Of a stretch of 64,000 bases of DNA, positions 42,372 through 54,108 are shown one piece after another. The translations under genes were made by a program, and so were the position numbers. Source of the stretch: Gallionella sp. (GTDB taxonomy: Bacteria; Pseudomonadota; Gammaproteobacteria; Burkholderiales; Gallionellaceae); contig JAJDNO010000023.1 of the NCBI GenBank assembly GCA_022340615.1, positions 1 through 64,000 of the forward strand, written 5' to 3'. The notes under the pieces were generated by a model. It was given only the letters and a program-made list of their open reading frames with translations, was not told the origin of the DNA and searched no databases. Positions within the stretch are counted from its first letter, which is position 1, and every line of letters starts with the position of its first letter.

Positions 42372-43316
42372 ATGAATTCGTTTCGTCTTTCCCTTTGCTG
42401 TGCCGCCATTGTTGCCGGGCTTGCCGCGATCCCTGCCCGACCCGCATATGCCGATGATGCCAATGGCTACGGCAGCCGCCTCAAGATTCTCAGGGAAATG
42501 ATCGCGAACAAGCGGGAAAACGATGCGCTCAAGGTCAGCGAAGAGGATCTGGGCGCGCATAGCCAGAACGTGGTTCAGGACAGTTATGCCGGACGCGACA
42601 TGATTCTTTACGTGCCGTCGCGACTTCCGCGGCCGGGACAGCGCGGCATGGTTGTTGCGTTGCACGGGGGCGGAGGCAATGCCGGGTTCATCAAGGACCA
42701 CCTTAAAATGGATGGGGTCGCAGAAAAGTACGGATTTATCGTCGCGTACCTGAACGGATCGGATGCATCGGCCAGGCTGCCGGGCAGCATGAAGGCATGG
42801 AACGCCGGAAACGGCTGCTGCGGCGAACCCTACAAGACCGGCGTGAATGATGTCGGCTATATCACCGGCGCGGTGCATTATCTTGCCGGGAAATACGGCA
42901 TCAATCCGAAGCGCATCTACGGTATCGGCCATTCGAACGGCGCAATGATGACGGAAACGCTGATCTGCGAAACCGATCTGTATCAATCTGCAATTTCGCT
43001 GGCCGGCAGCCTGATGGCGGAGGTTGATTCCTGTCCCGGCGCGCACGGCAAAACGATACTTGCGATCCACGGCATGGACGATGCGAATGTTCCGCCGGGC
43101 GGCGGCAAGGGAACCAGGGGGGTGACCAATATTGCGTTCAAATCGGAGGCTATCTCCAGATCGATATTCGAAAAATCCGGCGGGAAATACATCATCCAGA
43201 TGCTGCCGGGCACCGACCATAATCTTGAACACATCAGTGCAACGATACACAAGACCGAGGGTATCAGCCTGGCCGAAAAGGCTGCGCGTTTCTTCGGACT
43301 CGCTCCGGCGAAGTGA
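42372..43316 (+). CDS. Secreted polyhydroxybutyrate depolymerase/feruloyl-esterase-like alpha/beta hydrolase
   Basis: Signal peptide; 'MVVALHGGGGNAGF', 'RIYGIGHSNGAMMTETLICE', 'ILAIHGMDDANVPPGGG'. Confidence 0.88.
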   Translation: MNSFRLSLCCAAIVAGLAAIPARPAYADDANGYGSRLKILREMIANKRENDALKVSEEDLGAHSQNVVQDSYAGRDMILYVPSRLPRPGQRGMVVALHGGGGNAGFIKDHLKMDGVAEKYGFIVAYLNGSDASARLPGSMKAWNAGNGCCGEPYKTGVNDVGYITGAVHYLAGKYGINPKRIYGIGHSNGAMMTETLICETDLYQSAISLAGSLMAEVDSCPGAHGKTILAIHGMDDANVPPGGGKGTRGVTNIAFKSEAISRSIFEKSGGKYIIQMLPGTDHNLEHISATIHKTEGISLAEKAARFFGLAPAK

Positions 43317-43370
43317 TCCCGCACGCCGCTATCCTGTCCGCATCAACCCGACGCGGCGGCTTTGGAACCC

Positions 43371-43751
43371 TCAGAAGGTTTCGAGCACCACGAACGCGAT
43401 TATCATGTTGCGCTCGTCGCTGACGGAAAGATGATGTCCGGTGATGCCTAGCTGCGCCAGATGGTCGCTCAGCACATCATCGAATTCAAGCGCCGGTTTG
43501 CCGAACCGGTCATGGGCGATCCCGATGCGGTGCAGACTGACCGGGGCGCGCAATCCGCTGCCGACCGCCTTGGCGAAGGCTTCCTTGGCTGCGAAACGCT
43601 TCGCGATGAAACGCGCGGGATCGGCTTCGCTGCGAAATTCCTTCAATTCACCCTCGCTCAGCATGCGCCCGGCAAGTCGCTCGCCATAGCGCGCAAACAA
43701 TATCTCGAATCGCGCAAGCTCGACCAGGTCCGTGCCGATCCCGAAGATCAC
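43371..43751 (-). CDS. acpS: Holo-[acyl-carrier-protein] synthase
   Basis: '[15 protein letters not shown]', '[21 protein letters not shown]'. Confidence 0.96.
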   Translation of the reverse strand: MIFGIGTDLVELARFEILFARYGERLAGRMLSEGELKEFRSEADPARFIAKRFAAKEAFAKAVGSGLRAPVSLHRIGIAHDRFGKPALEFDDVLSDHLAQLGITGHHLSVSDERNMIIAFVVLETF

Positions 43752-44470
43752 AGTTGTCCCGCCAGCAGCGCTTTCATTTTCCTGATTGCCGCCTCCAGAC
43801 CGATGAACAGCGCCTCGGAGATGATCGCATGGCCGATGTTCAGTTCGACCAGACCGGGAATGGCGACGACGGGCTGGACATTGTGGTAGTTCAGGCCGTG
43901 CCCAGCATTCACCTGCAGCCCCTGCAATTGGGCATGCTCCGCCGCGCAGCGGATGCGCTCCAGTTCGTTCTCCTGCTCCGCCACATTGTGCGCATCGGCA
44001 TATTTTCCGGTGTGCAATTCAACTACCGGCGCGCCGGTGCGCCGCGCCGCGTCGATCTGCTTTGCGTCCGGGTCAATGAACAGCGACACGCGGATTCCGG
44101 CATCGGAACAGCGCGAGCAGACAGCCTTGATATTGTCGAAATAGCGCACCACATCCAGCCCGCCTTCCGTAGTCAGTTCTTCGCGGCGTTCCGGCACCAG
44201 ACACAGGTCGTGCGGCTTGATGCGCACCGCAATATCGATCATTTCGTCGGTGGCCGCGCTTTCCAGGTTCATGCGCGTCTGCAGCATGTCGCGCAGCACT
44301 TCCACGTCGCGGTCCTGTATGTGGCGGCGGTCTTCGCGCAGGTGCAGCGTGATCGCGTCAACGCCGGCGGATTCGGCGAGCAGCGCGGCACGCACCACAT
44401 TCGGATAGGGTGCGCCGCGCACCTGACGGAGCGTGGCAACATGGTCGATGTTCAATCCCAGTTTGATCAT
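43748..44470 (-). CDS. pdxJ: Pyridoxine 5'-phosphate synthase
   Basis: '[30 protein letters not shown]', '[12 protein letters not shown]'. Confidence 0.97.
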   Translation of the reverse strand: MIKLGLNIDHVATLRQVRGAPYPNVVRAALLAESAGVDAITLHLREDRRHIQDRDVEVLRDMLQTRMNLESAATDEMIDIAVRIKPHDLCLVPERREELTTEGGLDVVRYFDNIKAVCSRCSDAGIRVSLFIDPDAKQIDAARRTGAPVVELHTGKYADAHNVAEQENELERIRCAAEHAQLQGLQVNAGHGLNYHNVQPVVAIPGLVELNIGHAIISEALFIGLEAAIRKMKALLAGQL

Positions 44471-45216
44471 AATTTCTGCAACTCCTTAATCAGCTCCCGG
44501 GTATGCAGTATCTTGCCGCCGAGATGATGGTTGAGCAATATGCGCATCAGCTGTTTGCTCTGCTGCGCGGTGGCCGGATCGCCGTATTCGTCTGCCGCCA
44601 TGTCCAGCAGCGTCTTGCCGAGCACCGGAAACCCCGCGCTGCCGTTCGCGTCATCCGGTCCGCTGTCATCCGGCAACGGACCGCGTTCCACCGCGTAACG
44701 ATAGCAGAGTTCCGGCTGTATCGGCTTGGCACTGCCGGCTTCGCAATCCAGCAGCAGCGCATAACCGAGTTCCTGAAGCAGGTGCTTTTCGAAACAGCGC
44801 AGCGTCGCGGCATGGTCGGCTTCGTTTGCCAGGCGGTACAGCGTGGCGCGGTAGTAATCGAACAGCTGATCGTGCGGGTCGTCGCGCGCCAGCAGGTTGA
44901 GCAGCAGCTCGTTCAGGTAGAACCCGCACATCAGCGCCGTGCCCTGCAGATAGGGTTGCCCGCCCTGCCATTCCGCGCTGTGCAGAGTACGCACTTCTCC
45001 CTTCCCGAACCAGCTCAGCAGCAACGGCTGGAAATTCATTAGCACCCCGCGCAAAGCAGAACGCGGGCGCCTCGCTCCGCGCGCCACGATCGCCAGCCTC
45101 CCGTGCCTTCGGCTGAATACATCGAGTATCAGGCTGGTTTCGCGAAACGGGTAACTGTGCAGCACGAATGCCGGCTCGTCCTGATGTCTGTTGCGGTCTG
45201 CTGCGGTCATGCGCAA
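44467..45216 (-). CDS. recO: DNA repair protein RecO
   Basis: '[38 protein letters not shown]'. Confidence 0.94.
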   Translation of the reverse strand: MRMTAADRNRHQDEPAFVLHSYPFRETSLILDVFSRRHGRLAIVARGARRPRSALRGVLMNFQPLLLSWFGKGEVRTLHSAEWQGGQPYLQGTALMCGFYLNELLLNLLARDDPHDQLFDYYRATLYRLANEADHAATLRCFEKHLLQELGYALLLDCEAGSAKPIQPELCYRYAVERGPLPDDSGPDDANGSAGFPVLGKTLLDMAADEYGDPATAQQSKQLMRILLNHHLGGKILHTRELIKELQKL

Positions 45217-45257
45217 TTCCGGATCATTCGTAACCCGACATCATTCGTGGCCCGATA

Positions 45258-46175
45258 TTATTCATAGCCAAGGCTGCGCAGCACCCGTTCATCATCCGCC
45301 CAGCCGCTGCGCAATTTGATGAACACCTCGAGAAACACCTTGCCATCGAACAGTTTTTCCATGTCCAGCCGTGCCTGGGTCGCGATCTCTTTCAGCTTTT
45401 CGCCCTTTTTGCCGATCAGCATCGCCTTGTGCGCTTCACGGTCGACCAGGATTGCGGCGTGGATGCGGCGCAACCTGGGCTGATGCTGGGGGCCTTCCAG
45501 CTTGAATTGCTCGATCACCACGCTGGTAGAGTAAGGCAGCTCGTCGCCGGTGAATCGGAATATCTTTTCACGCAATATTTCCGCCGCCAAAAATCGTTCG
45601 CTGCGGTCGGTAATGTCGTCCTTGTCATAGATCAGTTCGCCCTCGGGCAGATGGCTGCGTATCGCGTCCCGCAGTTCTTCCAGCTTGCTGCCCAGCTTCG
45701 CGCTGACCGGTACGATCGCGGCAAACCTGAAATCCTGTGCGACACGCTCGGCGAAAGAGAACAATTGTCCCTTGTCCGCCACCTCGTCGATCTTGTTGAT
45801 AACCAGCAATACCGGGCGGTTATCCGGCAGCAACTTGAGCACTTGCTGGTCGCGCTCGTCGTAACGCAGCGCCTCCAGCACGTACAGCACCACCTGCACG
45901 TCGCGCAGGCTGCTGGTGACCACGCGGTTCATGCCGCGGTTCAGCGCATTGAGATGCTTCGTCTGGAACCCGGGTGTGTCGACGAACACGAACTGGCTGT
46001 GTTCGTCGGAGTAAATGCCGTGGATGCGGTGGCGCGTGGTCTGCGCCTTGCGCGAGGTGATGCTGATCTTCTGGCCGATCAGGTGATTGAGCAATGTGGA
46101 TTTGCCGACATTGGGCCGGCCGACGATCGCGATAAAGCCGCTGCGGAATCCTTCAGGTTGCTGTTGTGTTGTCAT
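45258..46175 (-). CDS. era: GTPase Era
   Basis: '[39 protein letters not shown]' and KH domain; start at 46175. Confidence 0.96.
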   Translation of the reverse strand: MTTQQQPEGFRSGFIAIVGRPNVGKSTLLNHLIGQKISITSRKAQTTRHRIHGIYSDEHSQFVFVDTPGFQTKHLNALNRGMNRVVTSSLRDVQVVLYVLEALRYDERDQQVLKLLPDNRPVLLVINKIDEVADKGQLFSFAERVAQDFRFAAIVPVSAKLGSKLEELRDAIRSHLPEGELIYDKDDITDRSERFLAAEILREKIFRFTGDELPYSTSVVIEQFKLEGPQHQPRLRRIHAAILVDREAHKAMLIGKKGEKLKEIATQARLDMEKLFDGKVFLEVFIKLRSGWADDERVLRSLGYE

Positions 46176-46885
46176 GTTGCGTCCGGCAGTTGTTGGTAGG
46201 CGGCCTGGGCAGCCTGCTGTTCCGCATTGCGCCGGCTGGTGCCGCTTCCGCGGGTGGTTATCTTCAATGTCGGGATCGCGCATTCGACATGAAACGATTG
46301 CTCGTGGGCCTCGCCCTGCATTGCAATGATGGTGTAGGTTGGCAACGGCAGCCGTTTGCCCTGCAGATACTCCTGCAGCAGCGTTTTGGCGTCCTTGCCC
46401 TGCGTCTGGACGTCGATCGTTTCGAGATAGGGGACATACAGATTCAACACGGCCTGTTCTGCCTCGTTGAAGCCTGAGTCCAGCAAGACCGCGCCGAACA
46501 GCGCTTCAAGCGCATCGGCAAGTATCGACGGGCGGCGAAAACCGCCGCTTTTCAATTCGCCCTCGCCCAGCCTTAAATGGCTGCCGAGATCGAGCTGTTG
46601 CGCGAGCAGGGCAAGCGTCTCTTCCCTGACCAGGCTGGAACGCAGCCGCGAAAGCTCGCCTTCGCTCAACTTGGGATAATTGCAGTACAGGTATTTGGCA
46701 ATCACGCAGCCGAGCACGCTGTCGCCCAGAAATTCCATGCGTTCGTTGTGTTCGGGCGAATAGCTTCGATGGGTCAGTGCGCGCTGCAGCAGCTGCGGCT
46801 GCCTGAACACATGGCCGAATTTCTTGCTCAGCGCATCGCTGGGCACGGCGTGCTGCGCGCTCCGAGTGGCCTTATTTGCCGTCAC
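46172..46885 (-). CDS. rnc: Ribonuclease III (probable GTG start)
   Basis: '[23 protein letters not shown]' and C-terminal dsRBD. Start chosen at V24 of the listed ORF. Confidence 0.93.
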   Translation of the reverse strand: MTANKATRSAQHAVPSDALSKKFGHVFRQPQLLQRALTHRSYSPEHNERMEFLGDSVLGCVIAKYLYCNYPKLSEGELSRLRSSLVREETLALLAQQLDLGSHLRLGEGELKSGGFRRPSILADALEALFGAVLLDSGFNEAEQAVLNLYVPYLETIDVQTQGKDAKTLLQEYLQGKRLPLPTYTIIAMQGEAHEQSFHVECAIPTLKITTRGSGTSRRNAEQQAAQAAYQQLPDAT

Positions 46886-47249
46886 TGCTGGGGTTGAATT
46901 CGAGAAGCAGGCTGATGTTGCCTGCCACCGGGATTTTGACGGTGTAGCTGGCACTCAGCACCGGTGTCGCGCCATCGCTGGAAATCACGATATCGCCCGA
47001 ATTGATCGCGGTGATGTCGTCAACCGCGGAGTGCCGTTCAAACGATTTCTTGATGTCGAGCGGCGAGGCATTCTGCAAGTTCGGATCATGGGCGATCTCG
47101 ACGAAGGTATTCTTGATGGTGGCATCCTGTATGTAGGCGGGGATCAGCCTGAACCCGAAAATGGCGCATACCACCACCACGAAGGCGGTGAATACAAATC
47201 CGCCGAAACTCATACCGCGTTGATTGACTGGCATTGCTGTATTCATCAT
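46872..47249 (-). CDS. DUF4845 membrane protein
   Basis: 'RGMSFGGFVFTAFVVVVCAIFGFRLIPAYIQDATIKNTFVEIA', between lepB and rnc. Confidence 0.85.
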   Translation of the reverse strand: MMNTAMPVNQRGMSFGGFVFTAFVVVVCAIFGFRLIPAYIQDATIKNTFVEIAHDPNLQNASPLDIKKSFERHSAVDDITAINSGDIVISSDGATPVLSASYTVKIPVAGNISLLLEFNPSSDGK

Positions 47250-47259
47250 ATCTCCCTGA

Positions 47260-48063
47260 TCAGTTGATCGTTATTCCGACGCGCTTCAAATCGGAAAAAT
47301 TCATCCAGATAAAAAATGCCTTGCCGACAATTTCGCTGTCCGGCACGAAACCCCAGTAGCGGCTGTCCCGGCTGTTGTCGCGATTGTCGCCCATCATGAA
47401 GTATTCCCCCTTCGGCACCTTGCAGCGCACCAGGTCGGTATCATAAGTACAATTCTCGCGACCGCTGAAATCGGCCACGGCATTGAGCCGAACTGTCGGC
47501 ATTTCCGGATTAATCAGCAATGCATGCTTGCGATCGCCCAGGGTCTCGATGTGCTTTTCGGTATGCACGAAGTTCAGCCCGGCTTCGACGTAATTATATT
47601 CCCCATCCGGCTGCTGCGGCTGCACCACGCCATTGATCGTCAGCACCTTGTTGCGGTATTCGACAACATCGCCAGGAACCCCGATCACGCGCTTGATGTA
47701 ATCCAGCGAAGGATCTTCAGGGTAGCGGAACACCATCACGTCGCCGCGCTGCGGATTATTGATCGGGATGATTTTCTTGTCGATGACAGGCAGCCGTATA
47801 CCGTAGGTGAATTTGTTGACCAGAATGAAGTCGCCGACATGCAGGGTCGGGATCATCGATCCGGACGGAATCTTGAATGGTTCGATCAGGAAGGAACGGA
47901 TGAAAAAAACCACCAGGATCACCGGGAAAAAACTCTTGGCATACTCGACCCACCACGGCTCAGGAACTCCGCTGCCGCGCCTGGCGGCCAACGCGAATCG
48001 GTCCAGCAGCCAGATGCAGCCGGTGACCACCAGCAACACGAACATAATCAGTGCGAAATCCAT
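47260..48063 (-). CDS. lepB: Signal peptidase I
   Basis: 'FKIPSGSMIPTLHVGDFILVNKFTYGIRLP', 'GDVMVFRYPEDPSLDYIKRVIGVPGD', 'YFMMGDNRDNSRDSRYWGFV'. Confidence 0.96.
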   Translation of the reverse strand: MDFALIMFVLLVVTGCIWLLDRFALAARRGSGVPEPWWVEYAKSFFPVILVVFFIRSFLIEPFKIPSGSMIPTLHVGDFILVNKFTYGIRLPVIDKKIIPINNPQRGDVMVFRYPEDPSLDYIKRVIGVPGDVVEYRNKVLTINGVVQPQQPDGEYNYVEAGLNFVHTEKHIETLGDRKHALLINPEMPTVRLNAVADFSGRENCTYDTDLVRCKVPKGEYFMMGDNRDNSRDSRYWGFVPDSEIVGKAFFIWMNFSDLKRVGITIN

Positions 48064-48130
48064 TGCTTCTCCTTAAAACCAAAAACCTCACCAGAAAACT
48101 GTTTTCCCGGTGCAGACCGTGTCTTCCAGG

Positions 48131-49921
48131 TCAATCATCCACCCGCAGGATCGCAAGGAAGGCTTCCTGAGGGATTTCCACGCTGCCAACCTGCTTCATG
48201 CGCTTTTTCCCGGCCTTTTGCTTTTCCAGCAGCTTCTTCTTGCGCGAAATGTCGCCGCCGTAGCACTTTGCCAATACGTTCTTGCGCATCGCCTTCACGT
48301 TCTCGCGCGCAATGATGTTTGCTCCGATCGTCGCCTGTATCGCGACATCATACATCTGCCGTGGTATGAGTTCGCGCATCTTGGCTGCCACTTCCCTGCC
48401 GCGGTACTGACTGTTGGCGCGATGCACGATCACCGACAGCGCATCCACTTTCTCGCCGTTGATCATCATATCCACCTTGACCACATCGGCCGCCCGGTAT
48501 TCCTTGAACTCGTAATCCATCGACGCATAGCCGCGCGATACCGATTTCAGTTTGTCGAAAAAATCCAGCACGATTTCCGCCATCGGCATTTCATAAACCA
48601 GATGCACCTGCTTGCCGTGATAGCTCATGTTGATCTGGATCCCGCGCTTCTGGGTGCACAGCGTCATCACCGAGCCGACATATTCCTGCGGCATGTACAG
48701 ATTGACAGTCACGATAGGCTCGCGTATCTCCTCGATCTTGGACGGGTCGGGCATCCTGGACGGATTGTCTACGATCAGCACCTTTCCGTCACGCTGCACA
48801 ACCTCGTAGATCACCGTCGGCGCTGTGGTGATCAGATCCATGTCGAACTCGCGCTCCAGCCGCTCTTGCACTATCTCCATATGCAACAGGCCGAGGAAGC
48901 CGCAGCGGAAACCGAAACCCAGCGCCTGCGACACTTCAGGTTCAAAGCGCAGCGCAGCATCGTTCAGCTTGAGCTTTTCAAGCGAGTCGCGCAGCGCTTC
49001 GTACTGGTTTGACTCCACCGGAAACAGCCCGGCGAACACTTGTGGCTGCACTTCCTTGAAACCGGGCAGTGCCTGTTGCGCCGGCCTGGCCTGATGCGTG
49101 ATGGTATCGCCCACCTTGGCCGATTTCAGTTCCTTGATGCCGGCTATGATGAAGCCCACCTGTCCGGCGCTCAAGGTCGGGCGCGATTGCGACTTGGGCG
49201 TGAATACGCCGATATTTTCGGTCAGATGCTGGGCGCCGGTGGCCATAAACAGGATTTTTTCCTTGGGTTTGATCGTGCCATTTATCAACCGCACCAGCAT
49301 TACCACGCCGACGTAGTTGTCGAACCAGGAATCGATAATCAGCGCCTGCAGCGGCGCATCCGGATCACCCTTCGGAGGGGGGACCCGGGCGATCAGCGCT
49401 TCCAGCACATCCCGTACGCCCTCGCCGGTTTTGGCTGAACAGCGCACCGCTTCATGCGCATCGATTCCGATCACTTCCTCGATTTCCTCGATCGCGTTGT
49501 CAGGATTGGCAGAGGGCAGGTCGATCTTGTTCAGCACCGGCACCACTTCTACTCCAAGGTCGAGGGCGGTATAGCAATTCGCCACGGTCTGCGCCTCGAC
49601 GCCCTGCGATGCATCCACCACCAGCAGCGCACCCTCGCAAGCCGACAATGAGCGCGACACCTCATAGGAGAAATCCACATGCCCGGGGGTATCGATCAAG
49701 TTGAGGTTATAGACCTGGCCGTCCTGCGCCATGTAGCTAAGCGTTGCGGTCTGCGCCTTGATGGTGATGCCGCGCTCGCGCTCGATATCCATCGAATCGA
49801 GCACCTGCGCCTCCATCTCGCGGTCGGACAGACCGCCGCAAAGATGGATAATGCGGTCAGCCAGAGTGGATTTGCCGTGGTCGATGTGCGCAATGATGGA
49901 AAAATTACGGATTTGCTGCAT
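48131..49921 (-). CDS. lepA: Elongation factor 4
   Basis: '[31 protein letters not shown]'; start at 49921. Confidence 0.96.
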   Translation of the reverse strand: MQQIRNFSIIAHIDHGKSTLADRIIHLCGGLSDREMEAQVLDSMDIERERGITIKAQTATLSYMAQDGQVYNLNLIDTPGHVDFSYEVSRSLSACEGALLVVDASQGVEAQTVANCYTALDLGVEVVPVLNKIDLPSANPDNAIEEIEEVIGIDAHEAVRCSAKTGEGVRDVLEALIARVPPPKGDPDAPLQALIIDSWFDNYVGVVMLVRLINGTIKPKEKILFMATGAQHLTENIGVFTPKSQSRPTLSAGQVGFIIAGIKELKSAKVGDTITHQARPAQQALPGFKEVQPQVFAGLFPVESNQYEALRDSLEKLKLNDAALRFEPEVSQALGFGFRCGFLGLLHMEIVQERLEREFDMDLITTAPTVIYEVVQRDGKVLIVDNPSRMPDPSKIEEIREPIVTVNLYMPQEYVGSVMTLCTQKRGIQINMSYHGKQVHLVYEMPMAEIVLDFFDKLKSVSRGYASMDYEFKEYRAADVVKVDMMINGEKVDALSVIVHRANSQYRGREVAAKMRELIPRQMYDVAIQATIGANIIARENVKAMRKNVLAKCYGGDISRKKKLLEKQKAGKKRMKQVGSVEIPQEAFLAILRVDD

Positions 49922-50025
49922 AGAGTCCAAAATTAAAGCCCCGCCAGAACCGGCGATTTCGGGAACCGCCCGGTATTTCAAAGGCATGGATTCTAGCCGA
50001 TTTGGGCGGTGTATGCCGGACCGGG

Positions 50026-51438
50026 TTACTTCTCGTCCAGTCTGATTGCAACATAGCTCGCGCTATCGCCTCTGCGCACCAGCAATGCGACATTGTGTCC
50101 CTTGGGAACCTGTTTGAGAATTGCGTTCAACTGGGACAGGGAACGGATCTGCATATTGCCGACCGCCAGCAGCACGTCGCCCGGCTGCAAACCGGCGCCA
50201 AGCGCAGACGACCCGGTCACATTCTCGACCAGCAATCCGCCGCTGACCTGCAGTTCCTGAAGTTGATCGGCACTCAATTCGCTGACGGCGATACCCATGC
50301 GCGGAATCGCTTCTCCCGAGCTTTTGGAAGGTTTCCGGGCTGCATGCACCATTTTGCTTTCATCCGGCATTTCCCCGACCTCGATGGTAATCCGCCTGAC
50401 CTTGCCTTTGCGCCACAGCTTTAGGGGAACTTTGGTGCCAGGCTTGACTGCTGCCACGATGCGCGGCAGATCAGCCGAGCTAATTACCTGCTTGCCGCCG
50501 AATTCGAGAATCACATCGCTTGCCTGTATGCCCGCCTTGTCGGCCGGACCGCCCTTTTCAACGTTGCTGACCAGCGCACCATTGGGACTGCTCAAACCGA
50601 ATGAATCAGCCAGTTCGCGGTTCAGTTCCTGTATCGTCACGCCGATACGCCCGCGCGTTACCTTGCCGCTGCTGCGCAACTGGTCCGCAACCTGCATTGC
50701 AACATCGATCGGGATCGCAAAGGACAGTCCCATAGAACCGCCGGAACGCGTGTAGATTTGCGAGTTGATGCCGACCACTTCCTCGTTCATGTTGAACAAC
50801 GGCCCCCCCGAATTGCCGGGGTTGATGGCTACATCCGTCTGGATGAACGGCACCAGGTTTTCCTGGGGCAGGGATCGGCCTTTGGCACTGACGATGCCGG
50901 CCGTGACGCTGTTGTCAAAACCAAAGGGCGAGCCGATCGCGACCACCCATTCACCGACCCTGAGCCTGTTCGGATCGCCGACTTTCACGGTTTGCAGGCC
51001 TTTCGCATCGATTTTCAGCAATGCAACATCGGTACGTCCGTCAGACCCGATTATCCGGGCGTTGAACTCGCGCTTGTCGGTCAGACGCACCGTAATCTTG
51101 TCGGCATGATCCACCACATGCGCGTTGGTCATGATGTAGCCTTCGGAACTGATGATAAAACCCGAACCTAGCGATCGCGACTCCTGCTCGCGTGGAATCT
51201 GGGGTGCGAAGTGGCGAAAAAATTCGTATAAAGGGTCGTTTTCGGGAATATTGGGAAAACCCTGGGCGCCCTGGATGATCTGCGTCGTGCTGATATTCAC
51301 GACTGCTGCACCCTGCTTTTCCACCAGGTCGGTGAAATCCGGCAATTCTTTGCTGTGAGCCAGTGTACTGCCGACAATTCCGAAGACCAGCATCACGCCG
51401 GAAAGCAGCAACGATATGTTCGCAAATTTTTTCAGCAT
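50026..51438 (-). CDS. mucD: Periplasmic serine protease Do-like (MucD)
   Basis: '[19 protein letters not shown]', '[16 protein letters not shown]', two PDZ domains; ATG 51438. Confidence 0.93.
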   Translation of the reverse strand: MLKKFANISLLLSGVMLVFGIVGSTLAHSKELPDFTDLVEKQGAAVVNISTTQIIQGAQGFPNIPENDPLYEFFRHFAPQIPREQESRSLGSGFIISSEGYIMTNAHVVDHADKITVRLTDKREFNARIIGSDGRTDVALLKIDAKGLQTVKVGDPNRLRVGEWVVAIGSPFGFDNSVTAGIVSAKGRSLPQENLVPFIQTDVAINPGNSGGPLFNMNEEVVGINSQIYTRSGGSMGLSFAIPIDVAMQVADQLRSSGKVTRGRIGVTIQELNRELADSFGLSSPNGALVSNVEKGGPADKAGIQASDVILEFGGKQVISSADLPRIVAAVKPGTKVPLKLWRKGKVRRITIEVGEMPDESKMVHAARKPSKSSGEAIPRMGIAVSELSADQLQELQVSGGLLVENVTGSSALGAGLQPGDVLLAVGNMQIRSLSQLNAILKQVPKGHNVALLVRRGDSASYVAIRLDEK

Positions 51439-51496
51439 ATATCCCCCCCAAACAGACTCAAGACGCAAAACTCAAGCCCTCCTTGAACCTTGCATC

Positions 51497-51940
51497 CTAT
51501 TCCTCGCCGTACTGCCGGGCGATAACGGCGCCAGACCGATTTTCGTCCCGGAACGATGATATCCATTTGGCAATTGCGAAGCCGGCAATCAGGCCAATCA
51601 TTGCGCCGGCAGCGGCATATCCGTCACGCAGTCCGGGAAGTTCCGCCCAGTAGCTGCCAAGCATGGCACCCGTTGCCAGCATCAGCAGCGGCATCAGATA
51701 TACCAGTCCGATTCCGCGCAATATCGAGCCATCGGCTATCGATATGATAACCTCATCCCCGATATCTGCATTGATTGGATTTTCCACCTGGAACAGGCGG
51801 GGTTTGCTGCAAAACACCCCTGACATCTTGCTCGCTCCGCAACCTTTTCCGCTGCAAAGTTCGCAACTACTTGCCTGGCTGGCCTGTACAAACGCGTGCT
51901 GGCCTTCGATCCGAACAATAACGGCGCGCGTCTCCAGCAT
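51497..51940 (-). CDS. rseC: SoxR-reducing/RseC family protein
   Basis: N-terminal 'SSCELCSGKGCGASKMSGVF', two TM helices, gene context. Confidence 0.85.
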   Translation of the reverse strand: MLETRAVIVRIEGQHAFVQASQASSCELCSGKGCGASKMSGVFCSKPRLFQVENPINADIGDEVIISIADGSILRGIGLVYLMPLLMLATGAMLGSYWAELPGLRDGYAAAGAMIGLIAGFAIAKWISSFRDENRSGAVIARQYGEE

Positions 51941-51941
51941 G

Positions 51942-52994
51942 TTACTTGCCGTTGTAACGAACCGAATCGAGCACCTGTATCACCGTGCGCGGCGGTACTT
52001 CACCAACTACGGTGATCAACTCCTTGTCCATCACCTTGTGATACAGATTGACAGCACCCCGGCTGGACAAACCATCCTCATCATCCTCGTCCCTGTCATT
52101 GGGTTCGATAAATATGGAAATTGAACTCAGGCCGTCAGAGAATACCATTTGAGTGACCGGGGCGTGCCTGCCGTGCATTAGCCGCTCGATCTCCAGCGTC
52201 TTTTTGAATCCCGACGGCAGCATGTCGGCGACCCAGCCGCTGTTGATCGGCTTGATGTCCGCGTTGGCCGGCGGCGCATCTTTCAGCTTTGCCGCAGCCT
52301 TATCGCATTCCTTGATCCATGAACGATCGATTTTCCCGCCGATTTGCAGCTGGGTAAATGCGTATTGCTCTTCTACCTTGTTATTGTCTCCCAGAACGGC
52401 TGCCTTCAGCAGCAAACCCGAATCGGTATGCACCCATATTTCGTGAGCATAACGAAGATTGTCGATGGGTTTGAACAGGATGACCTGGGTGTTGTAACCC
52501 GCGACCCGCGCAACACCAAGCAATTTGGCCTTGTAATTTGCCTTCAAAGCGGCAAGTTGTTCCGGCAACAGGGACGGGAAGTTTCCATGCCCGTAATTGC
52601 TGCCCAACTGAACCATTTTGTGGTTGACGAAGCCCCAGATCCTGCCATCATGGCTGATGATTTCGCGCTGGGGGCCATCAAGGCTTTCCAGCTTTTCATA
52701 TTCGCCGTCCGGCTGATTGACGTGAACAATGCTGGTTGTCTCGACACGATTGTCATATTGATAGACAAATACGCCGCTGTAATCGGTCTGGTGCCTGGCA
52801 AAGGCGACGACCTCCAGCCAGTCAAGATTTGCCGGCAATTCTTCTGCATGACTGTTGGCAACAACAGCAAGCAATAACCCACAGAATAAAACCGGCAGCC
52901 TGACCACTATCTTTTTCCCGAGCTGGTTTTCATCTGTTTTACTGGGCAGCGCCGTTGCTGTAAGAGACTGTTCGGATATATGAAGCGCCGCCAT
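51942..52994 (-). CDS. rseB: Sigma-E regulatory protein RseB/MucB
   Basis: MucB/RseB-type sequence 'YSGVFVYQYDNRVETTSIVHVNQPDGEYEKLESLDGPQREI'. True start may be a GTG at 52907. Confidence 0.88.
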   Translation of the reverse strand: MAALHISEQSLTATALPSKTDENQLGKKIVVRLPVLFCGLLLAVVANSHAEELPANLDWLEVVAFARHQTDYSGVFVYQYDNRVETTSIVHVNQPDGEYEKLESLDGPQREIISHDGRIWGFVNHKMVQLGSNYGHGNFPSLLPEQLAALKANYKAKLLGVARVAGYNTQVILFKPIDNLRYAHEIWVHTDSGLLLKAAVLGDNNKVEEQYAFTQLQIGGKIDRSWIKECDKAAAKLKDAPPANADIKPINSGWVADMLPSGFKKTLEIERLMHGRHAPVTQMVFSDGLSSISIFIEPNDRDEDDEDGLSSRGAVNLYHKVMDKELITVVGEVPPRTVIQVLDSVRYNGK

Positions 52995-53436
52995 TCAAAT
53001 CCGCGCTTGGTGAAAATTCCTGGTGCGCCGCCAGATAATCATTGGCGTCTGGTTTGATCTGCATGCTGGCAGGACGGAATGCTGTCTGCTGCATTGCCAG
53101 TTGCGGCGCCACTTCCGGGCTGATCTGCAGAGACATCCAGGCTACCACTCCGACCGCCGACAGGGATGCGGCAGCCGACAGCGCGAATGTACGCATCCTT
53201 TGTTTTACCGCACGTACTCGGGGCGCAAATACGACAGGCTCGTCTTCCATACGCTCACGGATTTTGTTGCTCATACCGCAATGTATGTGTTCGGGCTGGC
53301 GCAGCACATCACCGATCAGGTGATACATATCCCAGTCATTGTCCACGTCAGATCCGCGTTTGATCTGGTCGAGCAGGGTTTCAGCTTCATCCTCGAACAA
53401 TTCGCCGTCCATCAGCACAGATATCTTCTGTTTCAT
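52939..53436 (-). CDS. rseA: Anti-sigma-E factor RseA
   Basis: 'MKQKISVLMDGELFEDEAETLLDQIKRGSDVDNDWDMYHLIGDVLRQPE', single TM; between rpoE and rseB. Confidence 0.88.
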   Translation of the reverse strand: MKQKISVLMDGELFEDEAETLLDQIKRGSDVDNDWDMYHLIGDVLRQPEHIHCGMSNKIRERMEDEPVVFAPRVRAVKQRMRTFALSAAASLSAVGVVAWMSLQISPEVAPQLAMQQTAFRPASMQIKPDANDYLAAHQEFSPSADLNGGASYIRTVSYSNGAAQ

Positions 53437-53438
53437 AC

Positions 53439-54038
53439 TCACCACCTCTTGCCTTTGCTGGTTTCTAACAACGGGCGCAGATTCTCCGCCACCGCCTCGC
53501 GCGCCCTGAAAATTCTGGATCTTACCGTACCGATCGGACAATCCATTACGATTGCAATCTCCTCGTAACTCAAGCCTTCGATTTCGCGCAGGGTCAGCGC
53601 ACTGCGCAAATCCTCGGGTAATTGCTGCAATGAAGCTTGCACGACACCGACAACCTGCTTGCTCATAAGTTCATTTTCCGGGGTATTTACTTCCCTCAAC
53701 AGACTCGCTTCCTCAAACGACTCGGAATCTTCCGCATCAAATGGCGTACTGGTCGGTGCACGGCGCTTGTTGGCCAGCAGGTGGTTCTTTGCCGTGTTGA
53801 TGCCGATCCGGTATAGCCAGGTATAAAACGCACTTTCACCGCGAAAACCGGGCAACGCCCGGTAAGCCTTTATAAAAGCATCCTGTGTAACGTCCTCGGC
53901 CTCCGCCGGATCACGCACAAAACGCGATATCAGCCGCCCCAGTTTGCGCTGATACTTGGTCACCAGCAAATCGAAGGCGTGCTTGTCCCCACGCTGAACG
54001 CGTTCGACCAACTGCTGATCGACATCTCGATCTGTCAT
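53439..54038 (-). CDS. rpoE: RNA polymerase sigma factor RpoE
   Basis: 'DVTQDAFIKAYRALPGFRGESAFYTWLYRIGINTAKNHL', 'LRSALTLREIEGLSYEEIAIVMDCPIGTVRSRIFRARE'. Confidence 0.95.
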   Translation of the reverse strand: MTDRDVDQQLVERVQRGDKHAFDLLVTKYQRKLGRLISRFVRDPAEAEDVTQDAFIKAYRALPGFRGESAFYTWLYRIGINTAKNHLLANKRRAPTSTPFDAEDSESFEEASLLREVNTPENELMSKQVVGVVQASLQQLPEDLRSALTLREIEGLSYEEIAIVMDCPIGTVRSRIFRAREAVAENLRPLLETSKGKRW

Positions 54039-54108
54039 CCCCGACTTTTCCAATTATTATTCTTGCTGCGCAACATGATATATGGAGCAAGTATAACCGC
54101 TACTACCC

